Source: an uncultured Cloacibacillus sp.
Lineage (GTDB): Bacteria > Synergistota > Synergistia > Synergistales > Synergistaceae
Reading direction: 5' to 3'
NCBI GenBank assembly: GCA_900545755.1
Contig: URAG01000044.1
Span: 1 to 17,533 of the forward strand
Length of the DNA stretch: 17,533 nt
Positions 1 through 6,627 of the stretch are shown here, one piece after another (within the stretch, counting starts at the first letter, position 1; the number at the start of each line of letters is the position of its first letter). The position numbers and the translations under genes were made by a program. The notes beneath the pieces are model-generated. The model was not told where the DNA came from. It worked only from the letters and a program-made list of their open reading frames with translations, and did no database searches.

Positions 1-566
1 ACTTCAAAGGTCACGAGCTGACTGGTTTCGGCGGCGCGGTGAAAAACCTAGGCATGGGTTCTGGCTCGCGCGGCGGGAAGATGGAGATGCACAGCGACGG
101 CAAGCCCTCCGTCGACGAGGGTAAATGCATCGGCTGCGGCCGCTGCATAGGCGCCTGCCCCTTCGACGCGGTACAGCCCGACTGGGAGGGCTCGGAGGTG
201 ACGCTCTGCCGCAAGATGGCCGAGTACGCGAAGGCCGTCATCGACGGAAAGCCGCACTTCCACATCGCCGCCGTCGTGGATGTTTCGCCGTTCTGCGACT
301 GTCACGCTGAGAACGACGCAGCCGTCGTGCCGAACATAGGCTTCTTCGCCTCGCACGACCCTGTGGCGCTCGACCAGGCCTGCGCCGACGCTGTGATGAA
401 AGCCCCGGTCGTAGAAAACAGCTACCTAGCCGACCAGATAAAGAAAAACGGCGCGGGAGCCGATCATTTCCACACGATACATCCCGACACTCACTGGCAG
501 GCGACGCTTGAACACGCAGAAAAGATAGGCATTGGGACGAGGGAGTACGAGTTGAAGGAGATTTAA
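1..566 (+). CDS. DUF362 domain protein with 4Fe-4S ferredoxin motif (5' truncated by window)
   Basis: The reading frame is open from base 3, so the gene begins before the window; only the last 188 residues are seen. The first visible residues (FKGHELTGFGGAVKNLGMG) carry the glycine-rich signature typical of DUF362 proteins. A single ferredoxin motif, CIGCGRCIGACP, starts near base 126 and should bind one [4Fe-4S] cluster; a second small cysteine group, FCDCH, follows near base 292. The family is an iron-sulfur protein group of poorly defined redox function, common in anaerobes. A GTG at base 39 could be mistaken for a start, but the conserved upstream residues argue against it. The gene ends at TAA 566 and is followed by a strong terminator. 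Family assignment is firm; no substrate can be named. Confidence 0.88.
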   Translation, partial: FKGHELTGFGGAVKNLGMGSGSRGGKMEMHSDGKPSVDEGKCIGCGRCIGACPFDAVQPDWEGSEVTLCRKMAEYAKAVIDGKPHFHIAAVVDVSPFCDCHAENDAAVVPNIGFFASHDPVALDQACADAVMKAPVVENSYLADQIKKNGAGADHFHTIHPDTHWQATLEHAEKIGIGTREYELKEI

Positions 567-590
567 CGAAAATTCAAATAAGAGGTATAA

Positions 591-625
591 GACGCGGAGC
601 CGCTTTTGTAAGCGCGCTCCGCGTC
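591..625. terminator. Bidirectional intrinsic terminator between DUF362 gene and mntP
   Basis: A perfect 10-bp stem (GACGCGGAGC with GCTCCGCGTC) continues inward as CGCTT/AAGCG with one bulged base. T-rich sequence follows on the plus strand. It sits between two convergent genes, so it probably ends both transcripts. Confidence 0.85.
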
Positions 626-696
626 TTGTGTGTTTCGTTGGATAAGAAAAGAAGCTCCACGCCTGCCTACTTTTTTACATATTTGTTTTAGTTGTT

Positions 697-1257
697 TTAT
701 ATCGCTTGTAAGATTATCCGCGCCGCTATGACCAGCAGAACGCCGCCGCCTGCGTATTCGGCCTTTCTGCCGAAGCGGGAGCCGAGCTTTTTGCCGACGA
801 GCGTGCCGGTCGCTGAGAGCGCGAAGGTTATGATTCCAGCGAGCACCGCGAGCGAGAGCGCGGAGCCGCCTGTGCTTTCTATAGAGAAGCCAACGGCGAG
901 CGCGTCCAGCGAGGTTGCGAACGAGAGCAACGTCATGCTTCTGAGAGTTATCGTCATCGACGAGCAGTCTTCCTCGCCGCCGCCCGCCGCCTCGCGTATC
1001 ATGTTGACGGCGACCCAGACGATGAGCGCCGCGGCTATCCACGGCGTCCATGTGCTGAAAAATCCGGAGAGTCCTCCCGCGATTACGCCGCCCAGCAGCG
1101 GCATGAAAAACTGGAACAATCCGAACGCGCCTCCGACCGTCAGCACTTTCTTCGCGCTTATGCGGTCATGGCATAGCCCTATGCAGATGGAGACGGAAAA
1201 GGCGTCCATCGCGAGCGACGCGCCGGTCGCCGCGGTGGCTATGAATTCTGCGAGCAT
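697..1257 (-). CDS. mntP: MntP family manganese efflux pump
   Basis: This 186-residue protein is almost entirely hydrophobic, with six predicted membrane segments, the normal size for MntP. The two internal repeats each carry the family's acidic membrane motif: SLAMDAFSVSI near residue 14 and ATSLDALAVGF near residue 113. These aspartates are needed for Mn2+ export in characterised members. The ATG at 1257 lies 6 bp after the stop of the upstream AI-2E gene. Its Shine-Dalgarno (GGAGG) lies inside the last codons of that gene, with a rather long 13-nt spacer, so translational coupling is likely. No yybP-ykoY manganese riboswitch is visible directly upstream; any Mn control would have to act on the upstream promoter. 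The product should be in the cytoplasmic membrane. Confidence 0.92.
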   Translation of the reverse strand: MLAEFIATAATGASLAMDAFSVSICIGLCHDRISAKKVLTVGGAFGLFQFFMPLLGGVIAGGLSGFFSTWTPWIAAALIVWVAVNMIREAAGGGEEDCSSMTITLRSMTLLSFATSLDALAVGFSIESTGGSALSLAVLAGIITFALSATGTLVGKKLGSRFGRKAEYAGGGVLLVIAARIILQAI

Positions 1258-1263
1258 TGTAAA

Positions 1264-2373
1264 TCATTTTCCTCCAATACTTTCAAGCCAGCGCTTTTTG
1301 TAAAGTCCGCAGACCGATATGAAGAGCACCAGCAGCAGCGGCCCGACGAAAACTCCGAGGAAGCCCCACTTTATCACGCCGCCGAAAAGGCCGAGCACTA
1401 TGACGAGCGTCGATATCTCTACGCCGCCCCTGCCGCCAGAACTTATCAAGTAAGGTCGGAGCAGGTTGTCTATCGTTCCGACTATCGCCGCGCCCCACAC
1501 GAAGAGTATCGCGGCGTTCTTCATGTCGCCCGTAAAAGCGAGGTATATCGCCCCAGGCACCCAGACGACCGCCGTCCCCGCCGGGAACATACCGAAAAAG
1601 AACATCAGCATCCCGAAAAATACGGGATTCCCGAGACCGACTATCCACCAGCCTATCGCCCCGAGCACAGCCTGGACTGCGACGGTGAAGATTATACCGT
1701 ATATTATCGAGTTCAGAATCCCAGAAATTTGGCTGAAAAAGTTTTGTTTTTCTTCCGGTTCAAGCGGGGTCACGCTTTTTATGTAGTCGATTATCTTTTT
1801 GCCGTCGCGTATAAAGAAGAAGGAAACCATTAGCGTTATTACGGAGTTTAGTAGAAAAGACGAGCCATGTTCTATGAGCCCAGCCGAAATGGAGCGGAGG
1901 AAGCGCGTCGCCCACTGCACGACGTTCTGCACCAAGCCGCGCAGCGCTTCGGAGTCGGCGAGGAAGGTCCGAACGTTGTCCGCTATCCAGACCGGCAACC
2001 AGTCTGGAAGTTCTATCGCCGCTCCGTTGTGCGCGATTTGCTGAATCTTGACGAAGAGCTGCGTGAAGATGCGTCCGAGGCTCGTCACTTCGCTCGCAAG
2101 GGTCGAGAGCGCGAGCAGCACAGGGATGAAACATAGCAGCAGCAACGCCGTCATTGTGACGGCGGCGGAAACGCTCGGATATCTGCCGTCGCCGAACGCC
2201 TTGAGCATCTTTTTATTGAGCGGCGCGGCGACGAACGAAAGCATACCGGCCCAGATTATCGCGGTCGCCATCGGCGAGGTTATATCCCATGCGAGCAGCG
2301 CGAAAAATGCGAAGAAAATTATAAAAGGGACGTTGCCGCTGAAAAAATTTGCATATCCGTTGCCCGAAGCCAT
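1264..2373 (-). CDS. AI-2E family transporter (PF01594-type permease)
   Basis: The 369-residue protein has the usual AI-2E layout: paired N-terminal membrane helices (about residues 10-65), a third near 70-95, a long soluble middle section, then a helix-rich C-terminal half. That half includes the typical stretch around NPVFFGMLMFFFGMFP and PAGTAVVWVPGAIYLAFTG. Family members include proposed AI-2 exporters, Na+/H+ antiporters and polyamine-related permeases, so the substrate is open. I chose the ATG at 2373 (MASGNGYANFF), preceded by AGAGGTG at good spacing. An in-frame ATG at 2427 would add 18 residues but would cover this site and the promoter region. It is first in a two-gene minus-strand operon with mntP and is divergent from ftsZ. 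Confidence 0.88.
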   Translation of the reverse strand: MASGNGYANFFSGNVPFIIFFAFFALLAWDITSPMATAIIWAGMLSFVAAPLNKKMLKAFGDGRYPSVSAAVTMTALLLLCFIPVLLALSTLASEVTSLGRIFTQLFVKIQQIAHNGAAIELPDWLPVWIADNVRTFLADSEALRGLVQNVVQWATRFLRSISAGLIEHGSSFLLNSVITLMVSFFFIRDGKKIIDYIKSVTPLEPEEKQNFFSQISGILNSIIYGIIFTVAVQAVLGAIGWWIVGLGNPVFFGMLMFFFGMFPAGTAVVWVPGAIYLAFTGDMKNAAILFVWGAAIVGTIDNLLRPYLISSGGRGGVEISTLVIVLGLFGGVIKWGFLGVFVGPLLLVLFISVCGLYKKRWLESIGGK

Positions 2374-2451
2374 AAAATTAACACCTCTCGATGTTATAAT
2401 AAAAATATACGGAATATTATACATCAACAGCCAAAGAAGGTGTGTCGCTCC
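2374..2451. promoter_or_regulatory. AT-rich divergent promoter region between AI-2E gene and ftsZ
   Basis: This 78-bp gap is much richer in A and T than its surroundings and must hold promoters for both directions. A TATAAT on the plus strand (2395-2400) could be the ftsZ -10. A TATAAT on the minus strand (2416-2421) could serve the AI-2E gene. No convincing TTGACA-like -35 is at the right distance from either, so the exact assignment is uncertain. Confidence 0.4.
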
Positions 2452-3804
2452 GTGCCGGCAGAAGAATTTGCATACTATGAACAGTTCGGGGAACGCCCCA
2501 CATATTCGGGGCGGGACGAAGCGGATAAATCAGACATGAAAGAGAATGCGGCCCAGGGAATATTCCACAAGGCCATAAAGGTCATCGCGATCGGCGGAGG
2601 CGGCGGCAACGCGCTCAACCATATAATATCGCACGGCCTCAAGGACGTAGACACGCTGGCGGTCAACACCGACGTGCGCTCTCTCGGCAGCTCGCTCTGC
2701 GAGTCGAAGATAGTTCTCGGCGAGCGCGTCACGAAGGGGCTCGGCGCCGGGGCTATGCCCGAAGTCGGGGCGCGCGCTGCGCTTGAGTCGCTTGACGAGA
2801 TACGCCGCTACATGAAGGGCGCAGATATGGTCTACCTCACAGCGGGCATGGGCGGCGGAACGGGGACGGGAGCCATCCCGGTGATCGCGCGCGCCGCGCG
2901 CGAAATGGGGATACTGACCGTCGCGGTCGTAACGAAGCCCTTCTCGTTTGAAGGGAAGCGCCGCCGCCGCTATGCAGAGGAGGGCATAGAAAAGCTCTTC
3001 CCTGAGGTCGACGCGCTCATCGTAGTACCTAACGACAGGCTTCTCGAAATGGCGCAGAAAAACACGCCGCTGACGGAATCTTTCTCGCTCGCCGACGAAG
3101 TCCTGCGCCAGGCGGTACAGGGAGTCACCGATCTCGTGACGCGCCCCGGGCTCGTTAATGTAGACTTTGCCGACCTCAACACCGTAATGCGCGGCGCGGG
3201 ACGCACCGTAATGGGCGTCGGAGCCGCGAGCGGCGAGGACTGCGTCGAAAAAGCAGTACGCATGGCGCTCGAAAGCCCGCTGATGGAATGCTCGATGCAG
3301 GGGGCTAAGGGCGTGCTCATGAACATCACGCACAGAAAAGAGCTCGCGCTCTACGAAGTCGGACTCGCAGCCGACATCATAGAGGACGTAAAGTCGCCGG
3401 ACGCCCACTTCATCTGGGGCTGCGCGGAGGACAAAGCCATAGAAGAAGAGGTCGAGGTGACGATAGTCGCCGCGGGCTTCGACGAAACGCAGCATGAGCC
3501 GGAGCCGGAGAGAAATGTCTTCATGCGCCGCGCCGCGCCGCAGCGCGAGGAACGCGCACCCGAAACCTGCTATTATAATGAAGAGTCCGCCCAACAGACG
3601 GAAGCGGCTGGACAGCCCCAGCCTGAGCGGCAGCCTGCGCCATCTCCATATGCCGGAGTACGCACGCCGGCATGGCTGCGCGACGACGCGCCGGCCGAAG
3701 AAGAACCGGGCGAAGACGAACCTTACGCCGGCAAACGCCACAGCGCATACGACGCATATGAAAACCCGACCTTTGTAAGACGGGGCCGCTCGCTCAAAAA
3801 GTAA
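2452..3804 (+). CDS. ftsZ: Cell division protein FtsZ
   Basis: FtsZ is the tubulin-like GTPase that polymerises into the division ring. The nucleotide-binding glycines GGGGGN lie near residues 48-53, the tubulin signature GMGGGTGTG near 132-140, and the T7-loop catalytic motif NVDFAD near 236-241. All are intact, so it should be an active GTPase. The globular domains end near residue 355. A linker of about 80 residues rich in E, P, Q and A follows, then a C-terminal [14 protein letters not shown] resembling the FtsA/partner-binding peptide. A second similar motif, TPAWLR, lies inside the linker. Start choice: GTG 2452 with AAGAAGG 11 nt upstream. GTG 2440 overlaps that site, and ATG 2536 has no ribosome binding site. 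No ftsA or mur genes flank it, so it is outside a dcw cluster. Confidence 0.95.
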   Translation: MPAEEFAYYEQFGERPTYSGRDEADKSDMKENAAQGIFHKAIKVIAIGGGGGNALNHIISHGLKDVDTLAVNTDVRSLGSSLCESKIVLGERVTKGLGAGAMPEVGARAALESLDEIRRYMKGADMVYLTAGMGGGTGTGAIPVIARAAREMGILTVAVVTKPFSFEGKRRRRYAEEGIEKLFPEVDALIVVPNDRLLEMAQKNTPLTESFSLADEVLRQAVQGVTDLVTRPGLVNVDFADLNTVMRGAGRTVMGVGAASGEDCVEKAVRMALESPLMECSMQGAKGVLMNITHRKELALYEVGLAADIIEDVKSPDAHFIWGCAEDKAIEEEVEVTIVAAGFDETQHEPEPERNVFMRRAAPQREERAPETCYYNEESAQQTEAAGQPQPERQPAPSPYAGVRTPAWLRDDAPAEEEPGEDEPYAGKRHSAYDAYENPTFVRRGRSLKK

Positions 3805-3842
3805 CCGCGCGGCGTAAATTTAAGAAAAGACTTGAAAATAAT

Positions 3843-3878
3843 AAAAAGACGCTCACGCTGCGGCGCGGGCGTCTTTTT
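3843..3878 (+). terminator. Intrinsic terminator of ftsZ
   Basis: AAAAAGACGC pairs perfectly with GCGTCTTTTT across a 16-nt GC-rich loop that can form a further CGC/GCG stem. The right arm and following bases give a run of six T. It lies 39 bp after the ftsZ stop. Confidence 0.85.
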
Positions 3879-3918
3879 TATAATCGCTTAACTTTATATA
3901 GATATTGGTTTTATCGTC

Positions 3919-4003
3919 GCCCCGCGCTTGACGCGGGGCCCAGCGGCTTTAAACTCACAAACGTTACAGTCTTTTGAGTTAGATGCCATGTCAAGCGAGG
4001 CAT
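3919..4003. repeat. REP-like palindromic intergenic element
   Basis: A perfect 8-bp stem, GCCCCGCG with CGCGGGGC (3919-3926 / 3932-3939), has loop CTTGA. About 45 bp on comes a weaker hairpin, ATGCC...GGCAT (3983-3987 / 3999-4003), whose loop contains TCAAGCG, the reverse complement of the first loop region (CGCTTGA). Two hairpins with related loops in opposite orientation resemble REP/BIME-type extragenic elements. No second full copy lies in this window, so the repeat nature is inferred from form. Confidence 0.45.
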
Positions 4004-4180
4004 GACGGAGCGGCGTTATATCATTTATTAAGTTAAGCATGCTATATGCGCTCGCGAGGTTTTATCGCCGTAACACTGATTCCTGCCCGTTCAAGCGAAC
4101 CGGCGTTTTTGCCTTCTTGGCCGCGCGACTGCGAGCGTTCCTGGAGCCGCGCAGGTTCGCCGGATTTTTCGCGAAAGCAT

Positions 4181-4244
4181 CTATGCACACATATCCACAA
4201 AAGGTCAGCTAAAGTTAATAATATAATACACATTTTTATACACA
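4181..4244 (+). other. Cluster of four DnaA-box-like sites around an AT-rich core
   Basis: Four 9-mers on the same strand match the DnaA box TTATNCACA with at most one mismatch: CTATGCACA (4181-4189), ATATCCACA (4191-4199), TAATACACA (4224-4232) and TTATACACA (4236-4244, exact). Starts are spaced 10, 33 and 12 bp, close to whole helical turns. Between the two pairs lies a stretch of A and T (about 4211-4228) in an otherwise GC-rich region. It may be a DnaA-binding locus (origin, titration site or DnaA-regulated promoter). dnaA, dnaN and rpmH are not in the window, so an origin cannot be claimed. Confidence 0.5.
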
Positions 4245-4286
4245 GAAGGTGGACAAACGGGCGCATCTGGCCGCGCGGCGGCGCGA

Positions 4287-4295
4287 TGGTATAAT
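4287..4295 (+). promoter_or_regulatory. Extended -10 promoter for the 4345 gene
   Basis: TGGTATAAT is an extended -10 (TGN followed by a perfect TATAAT), 49 bp before the ATG at 4345. No good -35 is present, as is common for extended -10 promoters. The DnaA-like boxes end 42 bp upstream of it. Confidence 0.6.
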
Positions 4296-4344
4296 GAAGA
4301 ACGGCAGAAAAGACTGCGCAAGCACAAAAACGGAGGAATGAAAG

Positions 4345-4845
4345 ATGTCTGCGAGGACAGAGGCGGAATTCGACTACGAGATATGTTCAAGCAAAATCAG
4401 GCCGATAGCCGAGGCGCTGATCAAAAAATACGACGAGCTGCACCATATAGATCCCGACAAAATACTTTTCGTCGTGAACCATAAAAGCTCAGGAAGCAAA
4501 AAACAGATGACGCTCGCGAAGACGACGAAGATATCGCCGAAGTGGACGGAACTGCTCTATCAGCTCGGCTCGTGCTCGTATTTCTATATGATAGAGTTCT
4601 ACGCGAAGACGACCGCAGCGATGGACGAAAGCCAGATGGTCGCGCTCGTCTACCGCGAGCTGCGCCGCATCGGCCCCGAAGGCGAGATACTGACGCCCGA
4701 CGTCCACGACTGGTGGCAGATACTTATGGGCCTCGGCCGCAAATGGTTCTACCCCGACGCGACATGCCCGAACCTGCTCGACGACAACGTAGACTGGAAG
4801 AAACTCATGGGGACCTATTACGAAGAAATCCACGACGGCCAATAG
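4345..4845 (+). CDS. Putative phage-type metallopeptidase family protein, degenerate active site
   Basis: This is a 166-residue soluble protein with ATG 4345 and GGAGGA 7 nt upstream. The layout recalls the 'putative phage metallopeptidase' family (PF18894-like): an opening strand near ILFVVNHKSS (40-49), a KISPKW segment (62-67), a hydrophobic strand YFYMIEFY (79-86), then a helix where the zinc motif should be. Here that helix reads LVYRELRRIG (101-110). Aligned on E-L, both HExxH histidines are replaced by arginine (R104, R108), while the glutamate and the downstream HDWW (121-124) remain. A C-terminal half with CPNLLDDNVDW follows. If the family call is right, it is probably a non-catalytic or altered-metal derivative. 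It is monocistronic, with no phage genes nearby. The family call is from memory of motifs and only moderately sure. Confidence 0.55.
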   Translation: MSARTEAEFDYEICSSKIRPIAEALIKKYDELHHIDPDKILFVVNHKSSGSKKQMTLAKTTKISPKWTELLYQLGSCSYFYMIEFYAKTTAAMDESQMVALVYRELRRIGPEGEILTPDVHDWWQILMGLGRKWFYPDATCPNLLDDNVDWKKLMGTYYEEIHDGQ

Positions 4846-4980
4846 CTCCACAAAAACGCCACATTTCCGCCACATAAAACCCATAAAACAATCATAAGAC
4901 CGACACATCCCCGCGTTATACTTTTCTCAGAAAGGCGGGGATGTTTCAATTTCCCCGGAAACACAGCACTCCCCGGAAGC

Positions 4981-5133
4981 TTCTGCCTTCGGGTTTGTAA
5001 TAGAAAACGCGTACCAACACCGAACGAAAGGATGTGAAAACCAGTCTCCCACATACGGCGGGAAGTAGCAAAGCACGGCGCAGCCGAAAGGCGCCCTGCA
5101 TAAACGCCACGCAGAGCGGAAAACCTGCCAGAA
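4981..5133 (+). promoter_or_regulatory. Probable cobalamin-riboswitch-like aptamer (variant)
   Basis: Several cobalamin riboswitch landmarks occur in the right order. TAATAGAAAA (4998-5007) matches the conserved TTAATAGGGAA block. GGCGGGAAGT (5057-5066) matches the GGUGGGAAGU of the E. coli btuB element. CGGAAAACCTGCC (5117-5129) matches the hallmark GA-rich ACCTGCC box. The ends pair: TTCTG (4981-4985) with CAGAA (5129-5133), and GGTTT (4992-4996) with AAACC (5121-5125), as the closing helices should. A GAAA-capped hairpin GCC/GGC lies at 5083-5092. The usual CCCGC...ACTGT segment is not obvious, so it may be a shortened variant. A TATACT at 4917-4922 is a possible -10. The RNA runs into an intrinsic terminator at 5174, so ligand binding would most simply switch expression off. 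The first gene downstream is the chromate transporter at 5437. Confidence 0.55.
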
Positions 5134-5173
5134 CGAAACTCTGTAAAACGTTGCTGCCAATACCCAATGAGTG

Positions 5174-5205
5174 AAAAGACCTCCGGCTGCCGCCAGAGGT
5201 CTTTT
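5174..5205 (+). terminator. Intrinsic terminator, likely expression platform of the riboswitch-like RNA
   Basis: AAAAGACCTC pairs perfectly with GAGGTCTTTT (10 bp), with an inner CGG/CCG stem. It lies 40 nt after the conserved ACCTGCC box and 231 bp before the next start codon. No coding gene ends just upstream, so it belongs to the leader RNA. Confidence 0.85.
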
Positions 5206-5210
5206 CGTGT

Positions 5211-5259
5211 GGAAGATGGCGGAAAATTCCCACGTAGCTTAACTTCGCCGGCATCTTCC
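5211..5259. other. Inverted repeat downstream of the leader terminator
   Basis: GGAAGATG (5211-5218) and CATCTTCC (5252-5259) form a perfect 8-bp stem, with GGCG/CGCC possible inside it. It begins 5 bp after the terminator. It has no T-run, so it is not a simple terminator; its role is unknown. Confidence 0.5.
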
Positions 5260-5384
5260 ATGACCATGCGCATTTTCGCTTCCTGATTAAGAAAGGCGGC
5301 AGTGGAAAAGTTTTATGGCCGCGGCGCCCGGTTCTGTCAGAAAAAGCAAATTCCCGCCCTCTGGCTCTTTCGCGCCGCCGGTAG

Positions 5385-5412
5385 TATAGTAGCGCAATGG
5401 GCGCTCGCGCCC
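5385..5412 (+). promoter_or_regulatory. Possible promoter and short 5' hairpin for the chromate transporter pair
   Basis: TATAGT (5385-5390) is a possible -10, though the -35 region (TGGCTC, 17 bp upstream) is poor. At the expected transcript start, GGGCG and CGCCC (5399-5403 / 5408-5412) form a short hairpin. If used, this promoter would bypass the upstream riboswitch and terminator. Confidence 0.35.
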
Positions 5413-5436
5413 AAGAAAAAGCGGAGGATTCGATAA

Positions 5437-5988
5437 ATGAAAGAACTACTCAACTTATATCTGTCGTTTTTTAAAATGGGCGCAGTCACATTCGGCGGAG
5501 GCTACACGATGCTGCCGATACTGAAACGCGAATGCGTCGAAAATAAGCGCTGGGTCAGCGACGAGCAGGTGATGGATTTCTACGCCGTCAGTCAGGGGCT
5601 GCCGGGCATTATCGCCGTCAACGTCGCAGTCTTTATCGGCTACCATGTACGGCGCACTGCGGGCGGCATCGCGGCTGCGCTCGGCTGCGTCTCGCCATGC
5701 ATCGTGATCATCAGCATAATAGCCGCCTTCCTTACGAACTTCCAGGACAACGCCATTGTGCGCGAAGCGATGGCCGGCGTATCGATATGCGTCGTCGCTC
5801 TGATACTCGACGCGGTGCTCGGCCTCTGGAAGAAAGGCGTTAAGGACAAACTCGGCGTAGCTGTCTGCGCCGCCGTCTTCGTTTTAATGGAGTTTACGCC
5901 GGTTTCTCCTATTCCGATAATCGTCGGCGCTGCGCTGCTCGGCGTCGTCTGTAAGACGCTCGCCGCGAAGAAGGAGGCTGCGAAGTAA
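5437..5988 (+). CDS. chrA: Chromate transporter family (CHR) protein, first subunit
   Basis: The 183-residue integral membrane protein has the CHR signature near its N-terminus: FFKMGAVTFGGGYTMLPIL (residues 11-29), then VSQGLPGIIAVNVAVFIGY (51-69). It is half the length of classical ChrA, i.e. a short-chain CHR protein that works as a pair with its neighbour. CHR proteins export chromate or act as related anion carriers; in anaerobes the natural substrate is often unproven. The start is ATG 5437 with GGAGG 9 nt upstream. The stop codon directly abuts the next ATG. The upstream leader carries a cobalamin-riboswitch-like RNA, which is unexpected for this family. Confidence 0.88.
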   Translation: MKELLNLYLSFFKMGAVTFGGGYTMLPILKRECVENKRWVSDEQVMDFYAVSQGLPGIIAVNVAVFIGYHVRRTAGGIAAALGCVSPCIVIISIIAAFLTNFQDNAIVREAMAGVSICVVALILDAVLGLWKKGVKDKLGVAVCAAVFVLMEFTPVSPIPIIVGAALLGVVCKTLAAKKEAAK

Positions 5989-6552
5989 ATGATACTGCTT
6001 CAGCTTTTCGTCGAATTCTTTAAGATAGGGTTGTTCGCAGTCGGCGGCGGTATGGCTACGATTCCGTTCCTCCAGGAACTCGGCCAGCGCACGCACTGGT
6101 TCAGCCAGCGTTTTATAACGGACATGATAGCGATATCGGAATCAACGCCGGGGCCGATCGGTATCAACATGGCGACCTACGTCGGCTTCAGCCTCTCTGG
6201 CGTGATAGGCGGCATCGTCGCTACGCTCGGCGTCGTAGTCCCGGCTGTCGTCATAGTCACGCTCGTTTCGAAATCGCTTGAAAAATTCAGCGGCAACAAG
6301 TACGTCGATTATATGTTCTACGGCCTGCGTCCCGCCGTGACTGGGCTTATCGCGGCCGCGGGCTTCGACGTTTTCCGCATCGCCGTCGTCCATATAGGCG
6401 AGTCCATGCCGCCGCTCTCTGCGGTGCCGTGGTGGCGCATCGCCTATTTTGTCGTTATTCTGTACTTAATAAGGAAGTTCAAGAAACACCCGATAGTCTA
6501 TATAGCGGCGTCCGCCGTCGTAGGAATAATAGCCGCGCCGCTGTTTATGTAG
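5989..6552 (+). CDS. chrA: Chromate transporter family (CHR) protein, second subunit
   Basis: The 187-residue membrane protein is homologous in plan to the previous one: FFKIGLFAVGGGMATIPFL (residues 10-28) and ISESTPGPIGINMATYVGF (48-66), the second-half CHR signature. Its ATG follows the TAA of the first subunit with no gap. An AAGGAGG lies inside the end of that gene, so the two are translated together and probably form a heterodimer in the cytoplasmic membrane. A terminator follows 53 bp after the stop. Confidence 0.88.
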   Translation: MILLQLFVEFFKIGLFAVGGGMATIPFLQELGQRTHWFSQRFITDMIAISESTPGPIGINMATYVGFSLSGVIGGIVATLGVVVPAVVIVTLVSKSLEKFSGNKYVDYMFYGLRPAVTGLIAAAGFDVFRIAVVHIGESMPPLSAVPWWRIAYFVVILYLIRKFKKHPIVYIAASAVVGIIAAPLFM

Positions 6553-6604
6553 CGAAGGGCGGTTTCAAAGCCCCGCCGCGCTTTTAAGTAAATCGCTTTA
6601 GAGC

Positions 6605-6627
6605 AAAGCCGCGCGCAACGCGGCTTT
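6605..6627. terminator. Bidirectional terminator between CHR pair and acetyltransferase gene
   Basis: AAAGCCGCG and CGCGGCTTT form a perfect 9-bp stem around CGCAA, with T-run on the plus strand. Its right edge touches the stop codon (6627-6629) of the convergent acetyltransferase gene. Confidence 0.85.

Noticed and set aside
39..566. DUF362 gene starting at GTG 39
   Set aside because: The frame stays open to the window edge and the upstream residues are part of the conserved family motif, so the gene is truncated, not started here.
2530..3741. 403-codon minus-strand frame opposite ftsZ
   Set aside because: It mirrors the ftsZ codon pattern, lacks a ribosome site and shows no domain.
4046..4294. 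Possible small gene between ftsZ and the 4345 gene
   Set aside because: No ribosome binding site; the frame spans inverted repeats, the DnaA-like boxes and the downstream promoter.
4921..5205. 6S RNA, RNase P RNA, SRP RNA or tmRNA in the 4.9-5.2 kb gap
   Set aside because: None of the conserved core sequences I know for these RNAs is present; the ACCTGCC box and closing helices fit a cobalamin riboswitch better.
4818..5273. Open minus-strand frames of up to 151 codons across the leader region
   Set aside because: They overlap the structured RNA and its terminator, have no ribosome binding sites, show no recognisable motif, and several overlap one another.
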